DNA of 5,773 bases, taken from the NCBI GenBank assembly GCA_013330315.1, contig DUIO01000165.1, forward strand, positions 1 to 5,773. Reading direction: 5' to 3'. The notes under the pieces were generated by a model, which was given only the letters and a program-made list of their open reading frames with translations, did not search any database and was not told the origin of the DNA. A program made the position numbers and the translations under genes. This document shows positions 1 through 5,773 of the stretch, one piece after another. The DNA comes from Methanosarcina sp. GTDB lineage: Archaea > Halobacteriota > Methanosarcinia > Methanosarcinales > Methanosarcinaceae. The first letter of the stretch is position 1, and every line of letters begins with the position of its first letter.

Positions 1-41
1 AAAAATTAAAAGTAAAAATTAAACCCTGGAACAGAAGTAAG

Positions 42-54
42 AAAAAAAGAAAAA
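42..54 (-). terminator. Poly-T terminator downstream of phoU
   Basis: Read on the minus strand, the sequence after the phoU stop contains a T5-C-T7 tract here, with further T-rich stretches down to position 1. Archaeal RNA polymerase terminates at oligo-T tracts without needing a hairpin, so this is the probable end of the pst-phoU transcript. No stem-loop was seen immediately before it. Confidence 0.55.
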
Positions 55-86
55 TGGAGAAAACAAAAACAACAGAAAAGTCTTAT

Positions 87-737
87 TTAATTCAATTTAA
101 TGCGCTCTGCCGTTGCAAGATAGACAACGCTTTCACAGACATTGCAGCAGTGATCCGCGATTCTTTCAATATAGCGAATCAGGAAAAGCAAATATGTGGC
201 TTTGGAAATAATGCTCGTATCTTTTGCCATCATTTCTATTAGCTCAACCCATACTGCGTAGAAAAGCTTGTCGACCTCTTCATCCATGGATGCTGTTGCT
301 CTTGCAAGTTCAATATCCTGAGTTCCAAAGGCTTTCAGAGAGTTTTCAAGCATATGCGCTGCGATGTCTGCCATTCTTTTTGTATCTATAAGTGGCTTTA
401 TGTGACCGCCTTCGAATTTACCAGGGATTTTAGCAATATTAATTGAAAGCCCAACGATTCTTTTAAGGTCTGCAGAGATCTTGAGCGCGGATACAACAAG
501 CCGGAGGTCACTTGCCATAGGCTGCTGAAGCGCAAGCAGGTCAAAAACGGAGATCTCAATCCTTTCCTCAAGTTTATTTACTTCAGATTCAAGGGCAAGA
601 GTCCTTCTGGCAAGCTCAATATCGAGGTTTATAACCGCTTCCATTGAGTCGCGAAAAATCAATTCAGACATTTCCCCAAGAGAAAGTACGGATTTTTTAA
701 GCAGATCCAGCTGCTGAAGGTATCGTTCTCTGATCAT
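87..737 (-). CDS. phoU: PhoU, phosphate-signalling regulator of the Pst system
   Basis: This is a cytoplasmic all-helical protein of two tandem PhoU repeats, which in the family couples PstB/Pst transporter activity to phosphate signalling. The product is 216 residues, the usual family length. Counting from the GTG at 746 (219 residues), repeat 1 has the signature D-L-R-L-V-V-S-A-L-K-I at 80-90, and repeat 2 has Y-I-E-R-I-A-D-H at 192-199. Repeat 2 keeps the E...D pair (E194, D198) of the metal-binding motif. Repeat 1 reads D-L-K-R-I-V-G where the family usually has D-L-E-R-I-G-D, so its acidic residues are missing. I chose ATG 737 because GGTGAT, complementary to the 16S 3' end, lies 4 nt upstream; the GTG at 746 is the alternative. 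The gene is last in the pst operon and overlaps or abuts the end of the pstB remnant, which suggests translational coupling. The identification is secure. What it now regulates is unclear, because its partner PstB is truncated. Confidence 0.93.
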   Translation of the reverse strand: MIRERYLQQLDLLKKSVLSLGEMSELIFRDSMEAVINLDIELARRTLALESEVNKLEERIEISVFDLLALQQPMASDLRLVVSALKISADLKRIVGLSINIAKIPGKFEGGHIKPLIDTKRMADIAAHMLENSLKAFGTQDIELARATASMDEEVDKLFYAVWVELIEMMAKDTSIISKATYLLFLIRYIERIADHCCNVCESVVYLATAERIKLN

Positions 738-738
738 T

Positions 739-993
739 TTAATCACCCGAACCTGCCAGTATTTCGATTAAAACTTTACCTTCTATCCTGCAGTTTTTAA
801 AAAGATCGTTCATCCTTTTTAAGTACCGGATGAAAGTAGACTTGCCGCAGCTGGAAGGACCTATAAGGGCAGTTACACTGTTTCTGGGGATTTCCATTGA
901 TATGTTCTTAAGAGCCTGCTTTTCCCCATACCACAGATTGATGTTTTCTATGATTATGTGAGGCTGAGCTACGTTTTGAACAGTTACAGTCAT
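739..993 (-). pseudogene. pstB: Truncated PstB, phosphate ABC transporter ATPase remnant
   Basis: PstB is the cytoplasmic ATPase that drives PstCA-mediated phosphate import. Only the N-terminal third is present: 84 codons against roughly 250-260 in the family. Visible parts are the aromatic A-loop residue in N-L-W-Y-G-E-K (Y22), Walker [10 protein letters not shown] (45-53), and the PstB-typical M-N-D-L...I-E-G-K-V-L-I-E (61-77). The Q-loop, ABC signature, Walker B, D-loop and H-loop are absent. After residue 77 the frame reads I-L-A-G-S-G-D-stop. The adjacent frame reads T-G-R-F-G-stop (743-760), the typical PstB C-terminus. The gene has therefore lost about 170 internal codons and the junction is frameshifted. 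The start ATG has GAGG at 1001-1004, 7 nt upstream. The residual peptide cannot hydrolyse ATP as a normal ABC subunit. A sequence or assembly artefact is the main alternative to a real deletion. Confidence 0.85.
742..747 (-). promoter_or_regulatory. Shine-Dalgarno site of phoU, inside the original end of pstB
   Basis: On the minus strand GGTGAT ends 4 nt before ATG 737 and matches the complement of the archaeal 16S rRNA 3' end. It overlaps the ancestral pstB stop codon (TGA, 743-745). This favours ATG 737 over GTG 746 as the phoU start and indicates tight pstB-phoU coupling. Confidence 0.55.
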
Positions 994-1063
994 TTATTGG
1001 CCTCAGTAATTATATGAACCTGATAAAAAGATTCCATATTTGATATTATGCATCAGAGTTTAA

Positions 1064-1696
1064 TCAAATTTTCAATTTCTGTCTATAATGCCTTCGGATC
1101 ATAACTGCTATAATGTTTAATCCCGGCACGATTGTTAAAAGAACAAGAGCCGTTCCATATTGAAGAGGGCGGGTTTGAGTAATGTTTGTTCCTGAGGTTG
1201 CAAGTACGAAGAGATGATAAGGAAGCGCCATAATTCCAAGCATAATAGAACCTGTCAGGGCAGTCTGTCCGGTAGGCAGATCAAAGAGTTTCTGCACAGC
1301 AGGAACAACGATAACGAGCCCGAAGAATCCGAATACAACAGAAGGAATTCCCTCAAGGATCTCGATAAAAGGCTTCAGGGTGTCTGCAACCTTAAGGTTC
1401 GCAATCTCAGAGATATAAATTGCAGAAGCAATCCCAAGAGGTACTGCAAAAATAATTGCTCCGGCAGTAACGATTAAAGAACCGAAAAACAGAGGCAATA
1501 GGCCAAACTGCCTGTTTACGGATGTGGGGTACCAGAATTTTCCAGTAAGGAAGTCCAGGAGGGACGTATCCTTAAAAAGAAGCAAACTATCCCTGAATAA
1601 AAAAAGGCATATAAGGAAAAGGATGACGACCGTAAGGGCGCTTACTGAGAAAAGCACAGATTCGATTGTCTTTTCCTTATAATTCCTGTTAAACAT
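1064..1696 (-). CDS. PstC-PstA fusion remnant, phosphate ABC transporter permease
   Basis: PstC and PstA normally form the membrane channel of the phosphate importer, each about 280-310 residues. This single 210-residue frame has PstC character for residues 1-159: an N-terminal membrane helix (about 13-34), the F-G-L-L-P-L-F-F-G-S-L segment with a second helix (66-95), I-L-E-G-I-P-S-V-V-F-G-F-F-G-L (113-127), and L-T-G-S-I-M-L-G-I-M-A-L-P. From residue 160 it is PstA-like: Y-H-L-F-V-L-A-T-S-G-T, then R-P-L-Q-Y-G-T-A-L-V-L-L, and a final helix ending in a basic tail. The second half of PstC and the first four fifths of PstA are missing, including both cytoplasmic EAA loops that dock on PstB. 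The reading frame is nevertheless intact, with AAGGG 7 nt before the ATG. It lies 49 nt downstream of pstS and 70 nt upstream of pstB. I infer a non-transporting deletion product. The assignment of both halves rests on recognised family motifs, not an alignment. Confidence 0.82.
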   Translation of the reverse strand: MFNRNYKEKTIESVLFSVSALTVVILFLICLFLFRDSLLLFKDTSLLDFLTGKFWYPTSVNRQFGLLPLFFGSLIVTAGAIIFAVPLGIASAIYISEIANLKVADTLKPFIEILEGIPSVVFGFFGLVIVVPAVQKLFDLPTGQTALTGSIMLGIMALPYHLFVLATSGTNITQTRPLQYGTALVLLTIVPGLNIIAVMIRRHYRQKLKI

Positions 1697-1745
1697 GTTT
1701 TTTCCCTTAAGTGAGTTTTTTTCCGTAACTATTAGTTTACTGTCT

Positions 1746-2663
1746 TTACTGTTCTACCGGGAAGTATCCGACTTCGGTAACCAGGTTCTGTCCTGTTTCA
1801 CTGAGCACAAAGTCGATGAATTCCTTTGTAAGACCTGAAGGTTCCCCATTGGTGTAGAAGTAAAGAGATCTTGAAAGCGGGTATGCACCGCTGAGGACAT
1901 TTTCAGAAGTAGGAGCTTCAGGGCCGTTTCCGGCATCCAGGTTTAAGGCTTTAACACTGCTGTCAAGGTATGCAATGCCTATGTAACCGATTGCATTGGG
2001 ATTCTGGGAAACTTCTCCCACTATTCCTCCTGTTGCAGGCTGGGTGAGTGCATCAGCTCTGTATTCGTCTCCCTGTAAAACTTCTTCTTTGAAGTATTCA
2101 TAAGTACCGGAACTGCTGTCCCTGGAAATAACAACGATCTCGGAATCCGCGCCGCCAACATCCTGCCAGTTGCTGATACTTCCGTTGTAGATGCCGCGCA
2201 GCTGATCAAAGGTAAGTTCAGAAACAGGGTTATTTGGGTTTACGACAACAGAAATGCCATCGTAAGCAATAGTAGTCTCTAAGGGGGTGATGCCATTTGA
2301 CTGAGCAGTTTCGATTTCTTCAGCTTTAATTTCTCGGGATGCTGTAGCAATATCTACTTCGCCATCAATGAGGGCTGTAATCCCGACACCAGATCCTCCA
2401 CCAGTAACGGTTACACTTTTATCAGAGTTTTCAATCATGAATTCTTCAGCTTCAGCCTGAGCAAGAGGCAGAACTGTATCCGAACCTTTCAGAGTAATAC
2501 TCTGTGATCCCCCTGCAGGGACTCCGGCTTCAGGAGTCCCCTCTGAAGAGGTATCGTCAACCTGAGATTCGCCACTATCATTTCCGGTACATCCAATTCC
2601 CAGGAATATAAGTCCAAACACCAGTAGTGTAAGGACCATATATGTTTTTAATTTATTTACCAT
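1746..2663 (-). CDS. pstS: PstS, phosphate-binding lipoprotein of the ABC transporter
   Basis: This is an extracytoplasmic phosphate-binding protein that delivers phosphate to PstCA and is anchored to the outer face of the membrane. Positions below count from the upstream ATG at 2672 (308 residues). There is a hydrophobic signal segment (11-27) followed by a lipobox-like L-G-I-G-C with C28 as the probable lipidated cysteine. A Ser/Thr/Gly/Asp-rich linker spans about 29-57. The mature domain carries the ligand-site motifs G-S-D-T-V (63-67), G-G-G-S-G-V-G (91-97), D-I-A-T-A-S-R (107-113) and S-R-D-S-S-S-G-T (183-190). The length is normal and no motif is missing. I chose the ATG at 2663 (residue 4) because GGAG lies 10 nt before it but only 1 nt before the ATG at 2672; the longer form adds three residues. 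It is the first gene of the pst operon, behind a TATA box and dyads expected to respond to phosphate supply. It appears intact although the permease and ATPase behind it are broken. Confidence 0.93.
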   Translation of the reverse strand: MVNKLKTYMVLTLLVFGLIFLGIGCTGNDSGESQVDDTSSEGTPEAGVPAGGSQSITLKGSDTVLPLAQAEAEEFMIENSDKSVTVTGGGSGVGITALIDGEVDIATASREIKAEEIETAQSNGITPLETTIAYDGISVVVNPNNPVSELTFDQLRGIYNGSISNWQDVGGADSEIVVISRDSSSGTYEYFKEEVLQGDEYRADALTQPATGGIVGEVSQNPNAIGYIGIAYLDSSVKALNLDAGNGPEAPTSENVLSGAYPLSRSLYFYTNGEPSGLTKEFIDFVLSETGQNLVTEVGYFPVEQ

Positions 2664-2673
2664 GTTACACATA

Positions 2674-2677
2674 CTCC
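2674..2677 (-). promoter_or_regulatory. Shine-Dalgarno site deciding the pstS start
   Basis: GGAG on the minus strand sits 1 nt before ATG 2672 and 10 nt before ATG 2663. The first spacing is too short for initiation and the second is workable, so the downstream ATG is preferred. Confidence 0.45.
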
Positions 2678-2754
2678 ATTAAATAAATGAAAATAAATTC
2701 GTAATCTATATTATTAGAGTTACTTCCAGTATAAGAGAGAATAAAAAGAGAGGA

Positions 2755-2762
2755 ATATATAA
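2755..2762 (-). promoter_or_regulatory. Candidate TATA box of the pst operon
   Basis: TTATATAT on the minus strand is a good match to the archaeal TATA element. Transcription would be expected to start about 25 nt downstream, near 2730, giving a leader of about 65-70 nt before pstS. The region is AT-rich and contains other TATA-like words (for example near 2811-2817 and 2827-2843), so the choice is tentative. Confidence 0.45.
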
Positions 2763-2769
2763 GGATTCG

Positions 2770-2784
2770 CCATATACAATATGG
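2770..2784. promoter_or_regulatory. Perfect dyad upstream of the pstS TATA box, candidate operator
   Basis: CCATAT-ACA-ATATGG is a perfect 6-bp inverted repeat with a 3-nt spacer, ending 7 bp upstream of the candidate TATA box. It is enclosed by a second symmetry, ATTCG at 2765-2769 and CGAAT at 2796-2800. A position next to the TFB recognition element fits a regulator binding site, plausibly for phosphate control. The regulator is not identified. Confidence 0.4.
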
Positions 2785-2826
2785 AGAGGTATATACGAAT
2801 AATAAATCCCTATAAAACTATTTTGC

Positions 2827-2843
2827 TATATACCATGTATATA
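2827..2843. promoter_or_regulatory. Perfect dyad TATATAC-CAT-GTATATA, candidate operator
   Basis: This is a perfect 7-bp inverted repeat with a 3-nt spacer, the same geometry as the dyad at 2770-2784. The word (T/C)ATATAC also occurs at 2771-2777 and 2790-2796 on the same strand. The sequence is AT-rich, so part of the symmetry could be chance or reflect TATA-like elements. It lies about 65 bp upstream of the candidate TATA box. Confidence 0.35.
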
Positions 2844-2891
2844 AAATATATATCATAATATTAAATCGCAAAAGAAATGAAATTAAATTCT

Positions 2892-2904
2892 AAAAAAGCA
2901 AAAA
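2892..2904 (-). terminator. Distal poly-T tract, possible second terminator behind polB
   Basis: On the minus strand T5-G-C-T6 occurs about 210 bp after the polB stop and before the pstS promoter region. It could serve as a backup terminator that insulates pst from polB transcription. Confidence 0.35.
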
Positions 2905-2973
2905 GAGGCGAATTTAATCTGGACATTTCCCCTACCACGAACTTTTTTAATTCCATGCACTCATAAACGCGTC

Positions 2974-2994
2974 CACCAGACAGGCTGTTGGGTG
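2974..2994. repeat. Imperfect inverted repeat in the polB-pst spacer
   Basis: CACCAGACAG and CTGTTGGGTG flank a single base; 8 of 10 positions are symmetric. It is not followed directly by a T-tract on the minus strand, where the T7 run precedes it, so it is not a standard terminator stem. Its role is unknown. Confidence 0.3.
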
Positions 2995-2997
2995 CTC

Positions 2998-3013
2998 AAA
3001 AAAAGAGAAAATA
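2998..3013 (-). terminator. Poly-T terminator downstream of polB
   Basis: The minus strand reads T4-C-T-C-T7 here, about 100 bp after the polB stop. This is the first strong oligo-T tract and the probable archaeal-type terminator of polB. Confidence 0.5.
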
Positions 3014-3113
3014 ACGACCCTGTACAACGAGACTTTTACTGTTTGAAGTTTTGATTAATTTACATAGTGAGCCTGTTTAGAAGCGTGATTAGGAAATTCA
3101 AAATCCAGGGGAC

Positions 3114-5773
3114 TTAAAAGTCAAACAGGGAACGCTGCTCTACACGCCCGTTTTCCGGACACTGGACTTTTTCTTCCTGTATAATTCCTTTATTTTTAAT
3201 CTGGGACGAAACTTTTTCCTTTTCCTGTTTTTTCACTTCAGGCTTTTTAGCTTCAAAATCAAAGAGCCCCTTCTGTTTTGAGTCAAAATCAAGAGACGAA
3301 ACATTGACCCCGAAGACCTCCAGAATACGTTCAACAGGAGGGAGGATCTGCTTCTTAACATAATAATCGACATCTATAGGCACATTATGCTCGCGGACAT
3401 AGTCAGGGTCCTCAGCACGGTCTACAAAGAGACCTTTTCCTGCAACGATAACAAAAGGAATTCTGGTCCCTATTGAAGGCATAACTCCGGTCCGTTTTTT
3501 CAGGTTTTCCGCAACTGTGAGGTGAGGCTGCTTATTTTTGTAACTGTCCGTTCTCCGGGTAAGTGTCCGGGTAAGGACAAGTTTCTCAATGATACCTGCA
3601 TCTTTCCCCGGGTCAAGGTTTCTGACATCACTGACCACGTTACGTACATGTTCTACAGCCCCGTCAACGTCACCTTTTATAAGCACAAGCTTGAGGACTT
3701 CATTAAGTGTAATGGAGGTCAGTTCACACCAGTCCCTGCGAACGGTTTCCATTCCTTTGACCTTGATTTTGTTTTCCCAGCCAGAGTTTCTGGGTTCAAA
3801 AAGCCAGAGAGCATAGCGCTTCTTTGCAATGAGCAGGGCGCGTTTTGCAATTGCCTCAAATTCAAGTTCCATGGGGTCCGGAAGAGATGCCGACACAATT
3901 TGGGACAATCTGTTCCCTACAAGGCTTACATCTTCAAGGGAAAGGTCTCCTTCTGACCTGCAGTGTACAAAAACACTATCCGTGTCCCCATAAGCAACTG
4001 ACAGATCAATTACTCTGTCCTGAGGGGAAATTTCTCCTGCTTCCTCAAGAAACAGGGCTGCGGAATCCCTGAGGACAATTTTTCCTATATCGTTATTGAT
4101 GAGATCCCTGGTGTTGAGGATATTACTTCTCCCGAAGCTGGTTACAGCATTTGCAAGTGTCAGGCTGTAGAGCCTTGCCCTTGCATATCCCGAATAGCCG
4201 TAAAAACTATTCAGCAGGATTTTTATAGCTAGCTGGGTTGCATCAAGCACACGGTACTCATTTTTGTCTGAAGTCAGTCTCATCCTTTTCTTTGTCTCGC
4301 CCCTCTGGTTAAGAAGGTCTTCAAGGATGGAGGGGACAATTCCCCTGTAAACCTCGGGAGGCACGAATTCTCCCCCTGAAGGAGGCTTTATAGCTTCCCC
4401 GTCAGGCCGGTCCTTTGTCACAACAGTCGTATAACACAGGTTGTGAGCCATCATAATTGTAGGATAAAGGGACTTGTAGTCAAGGATGAGCACATTTTCC
4501 AGAAGCCCTTTTTTTGGCTCAAGAACTTCCCCGCCTTTCAGGTCAGAACTCATGTCATACCTTTCTGCCGAAAGTTCGTCTCCTGGCTTTGGAAGGATGA
4601 CCCTATCTCTCAGCCCAAACTCCCTGACTAGAAGGGTCTCAACCATGGAAGTCTGGCCTCCGTCAACGATTTCCTGGAGCAGGCTCCCGCTTACCTGGGC
4701 AAGGGCAATATATTTGTCAAGAAGCCTCAGGTTAAGTACGAGCTCAAGTGCAAGTTCAGCGTCCCTGCGTGCATAATCAACGAATTTAAGGAATTTCTCA
4801 CCGGAGTCATTCCAGTGCTCCTCCATTTCCAGCGGAGGGACATCAAGTTTCTCACGGCTCAGAAGCTCTTTTGAAACGGCTCTCAAAGTATACTGCTTCA
4901 GGCTGAAAGCTCTCCTTACAAGCGGGAGGGCATCAACAACCACCCTTCCTTTAACCTCAGTCCGAGTAATGAGCCCGAACCTTCTGTAACCTATATGGCT
5001 GCCGTCCCTGCCCACAACAGGATTGATGTTTTCCCCTTTTGCATTCAGGGCTTTGACCCTGTCAGTTATATAGGGGATATCGAAGTCCTGGTGGTTGTAT
5101 CCTGCAACAATATCAGGGTGGTACTCGCAAATAATCTCGAAAAAGCGGTTTAACATATCGGTTTCGTCTTTGCATGGGAGGACGTCTCCGTTCATGCCGT
5201 CAGCAGGCTTTGCCAGCAGGATAAGTGTCTTATGCCCTTTATACGCAGGTTCGAAAGAGAAACTGATCATAATTATTGGAGAGACATCCGGAGAAGGCAT
5301 CCCTCCGTCGAGGGGAAGACACTCGATATCAAAAGAAAGGTATTTCAGGGGAGCAATAGTCAGGTTTTCAACCCTTTTTAGCTCAGACCCGAGTATTGAA
5401 GTGTCACATGCAAACTTTTCGCAGCGGGAGTTTCCTGCAGAGCCTGCTCTTAAGTACCTGGCAGGGTCAACAGGCTTTCCTTCTGCAGAAATCCATACCA
5501 TGCCTCCAAGGTCTCTGTCAATTAAAAAGCGGTTTCTGAAAAGAATATCACTCTCATAAACCTGCCAGTCACCTTCAGCTTTCAAAACATCCTGGATCTT
5601 CAGAACTTCGTCCCTTATCTCAGGAACATCCCTTGGCAGGCTGGTAGTAATCCTGAGCATTTTTGTTTTCGTTTTCTGGTACCCTACAGGCTCGAACTTT
5701 TCGATCGTTTCGACCTTTTTGACCTGCTCAAAAGTATCCTTAATAAGCCGTGCTACAGCGTGCAGGTCTCCTG
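3114..5773 (-). CDS. polB: Family B DNA polymerase, 5' end beyond the window
   Basis: This is a DNA-dependent DNA polymerase with 3'-5' proofreading exonuclease, acting in replication or repair. The frame is open from the right edge; 885 residues are visible. The ATG at 5660 is internal, because 37 in-frame codons precede it with family-like sequence (E-P-V-G-Y-Q) and the true start is outside. Numbered from that methionine, Exo I is D111-I-E113, Exo II G-Y-N-H-Q-D-F-D (187-194) and Exo III Y296...D300. Polymerase motif A is D394-Y-K-S-L-Y-P-T-I, motif B K480-I-L-L-N-S-F-Y-G-Y, motif C Y557-G-D-T-D-S, and K-K-R-Y is at 613-616. All catalytic acids are present and no intein interrupts motifs A, B or C. 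D-V-P (11-13) and R44 correspond to the uracil-sensing pocket of euryarchaeal polymerases (Pfu V93 and R119). The charged C-terminal tail carries Q-K-G-L-F-D-F (796-802) and terminal Q-R-S-L-F-D-F (842-848), both resembling PCNA-interacting motifs. It is not part of the pst operon. Confidence 0.95.
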   Translation of the reverse strand, partial: GDLHAVARLIKDTFEQVKKVETIEKFEPVGYQKTKTKMLRITTSLPRDVPEIRDEVLKIQDVLKAEGDWQVYESDILFRNRFLIDRDLGGMVWISAEGKPVDPARYLRAGSAGNSRCEKFACDTSILGSELKRVENLTIAPLKYLSFDIECLPLDGGMPSPDVSPIIMISFSFEPAYKGHKTLILLAKPADGMNGDVLPCKDETDMLNRFFEIICEYHPDIVAGYNHQDFDIPYITDRVKALNAKGENINPVVGRDGSHIGYRRFGLITRTEVKGRVVVDALPLVRRAFSLKQYTLRAVSKELLSREKLDVPPLEMEEHWNDSGEKFLKFVDYARRDAELALELVLNLRLLDKYIALAQVSGSLLQEIVDGGQTSMVETLLVREFGLRDRVILPKPGDELSAERYDMSSDLKGGEVLEPKKGLLENVLILDYKSLYPTIMMAHNLCYTTVVTKDRPDGEAIKPPSGGEFVPPEVYRGIVPSILEDLLNQRGETKKRMRLTSDKNEYRVLDATQLAIKILLNSFYGYSGYARARLYSLTLANAVTSFGRSNILNTRDLINNDIGKIVLRDSAALFLEEAGEISPQDRVIDLSVAYGDTDSVFVHCRSEGDLSLEDVSLVGNRLSQIVSASLPDPMELEFEAIAKRALLIAKKRYALWLFEPRNSGWENKIKVKGMETVRRDWCELTSITLNEVLKLVLIKGDVDGAVEHVRNVVSDVRNLDPGKDAGIIEKLVLTRTLTRRTDSYKNKQPHLTVAENLKKRTGVMPSIGTRIPFVIVAGKGLFVDRAEDPDYVREHNVPIDVDYYVKKQILPPVERILEVFGVNVSSLDFDSKQKGLFDFEAKKPEVKKQEKEKVSSQIKNKGIIQEEKVQCPENGRVEQRSLFDF

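Larger units (their letters stand above)
2905..3113. other. Non-coding spacer between polB and the pst promoter region
   Basis: No convincing gene is seen on either strand. The longest notable open stretch is about 45 codons on the minus strand (roughly 2860-2995) without a start or ribosome site that would support it. Base composition is visibly richer in G and C than the promoter region at 2690-2900. The stretch contains one poly-T terminator and one imperfect dyad, described separately, and otherwise nothing I can name. Confidence 0.5.

Noticed and set aside
54..242. 62-codon plus-strand open frame over the 3' end of phoU
   Set aside because: It lies antisense to the conserved PhoU coding sequence for most of its length and has no recognisable protein features or good ribosome site.
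994..1063. Separate promoter or small gene between the PstC-PstA fusion and pstB
   Set aside because: The 70-bp gap holds an ordinary GAGG ribosome site and AT-rich sequence, with no clear TATA/BRE pair or open frame with start.
2690..2910. CRISPR-like or tandem repeat array in the AT-rich spacer
   Set aside because: The recurring (T/C)ATATAC words are short, irregularly spaced and palindromic; there are no repeat-spacer units.
3522..3956. 144-codon plus-strand open frame opposite polB
   Set aside because: It is fully antisense to conserved polymerase coding sequence; it and several similar antisense frames between 3500 and 5560 are shadows of polB codon usage.
3960..4480. Possible intein in the polymerase motifs
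   Set aside because: Motifs A, B and C are contiguous and normally spaced; archaeal PolB inteins insert at these points and none is seen.
5660..5662. ATG at 5660 as the true polB start
   Set aside because: The frame stays open for 37 more codons to the window edge with sequence typical of the polymerase N-terminal domain, so this methionine is internal and the CDS is partial.

Overview
The window reads as a chromosomal segment of a methanogenic euryarchaeon, most likely Methanosarcina or a close relative. The evidence is a euryarchaeal-type family B DNA polymerase, poly-T archaeal terminators, TATA-type promoter sequence, Shine-Dalgarno motifs of the GGTGAT/GGAG type, and AT-rich spacers between coding regions of moderate GC. 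The genus call comes from recognising the protein sequences and was not checked by a search. All genes lie on the minus strand.

Right part (3114-5773): polB, a family B replicative-type DNA polymerase. It has intact 3'-5' exonuclease and polymerase motifs and two PCNA-binding-like motifs in its C-terminal tail. Its 5' end lies outside the window; the frame is open to the right edge.

Middle (2664-3113): a spacer with poly-T termination signals behind polB and, nearer pstS, an AT-rich promoter region. That region holds a TATA box and two perfect dyads with 3-nt spacers, which are candidate operator sites.

Left part (42-2663): a high-affinity phosphate uptake operon in the usual order pstS - pstC/pstA - pstB - phoU, ending in a T-tract terminator. 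PstS and PhoU are full length. The transporter between them is broken in two places. The N-terminal half of PstC is fused in frame to the last ~50 residues of PstA at a shared M-A-L-P, so both ATPase-coupling EAA loops are lost. PstB keeps only its first ~77 residues, including Walker A, and is then joined out of frame to the last codons of the original gene, recognisable as a T-G-R-F-G-stop in the adjacent frame. As written, this operon can make a phosphate-binding lipoprotein and PhoU but not a working Pst transporter. Either it is a decaying or repurposed copy, or the sequence carries two deletion artefacts. I see no undescribed defence, mobile or RNA system here; the paired deletions and the operator-like dyads are the main points of interest.
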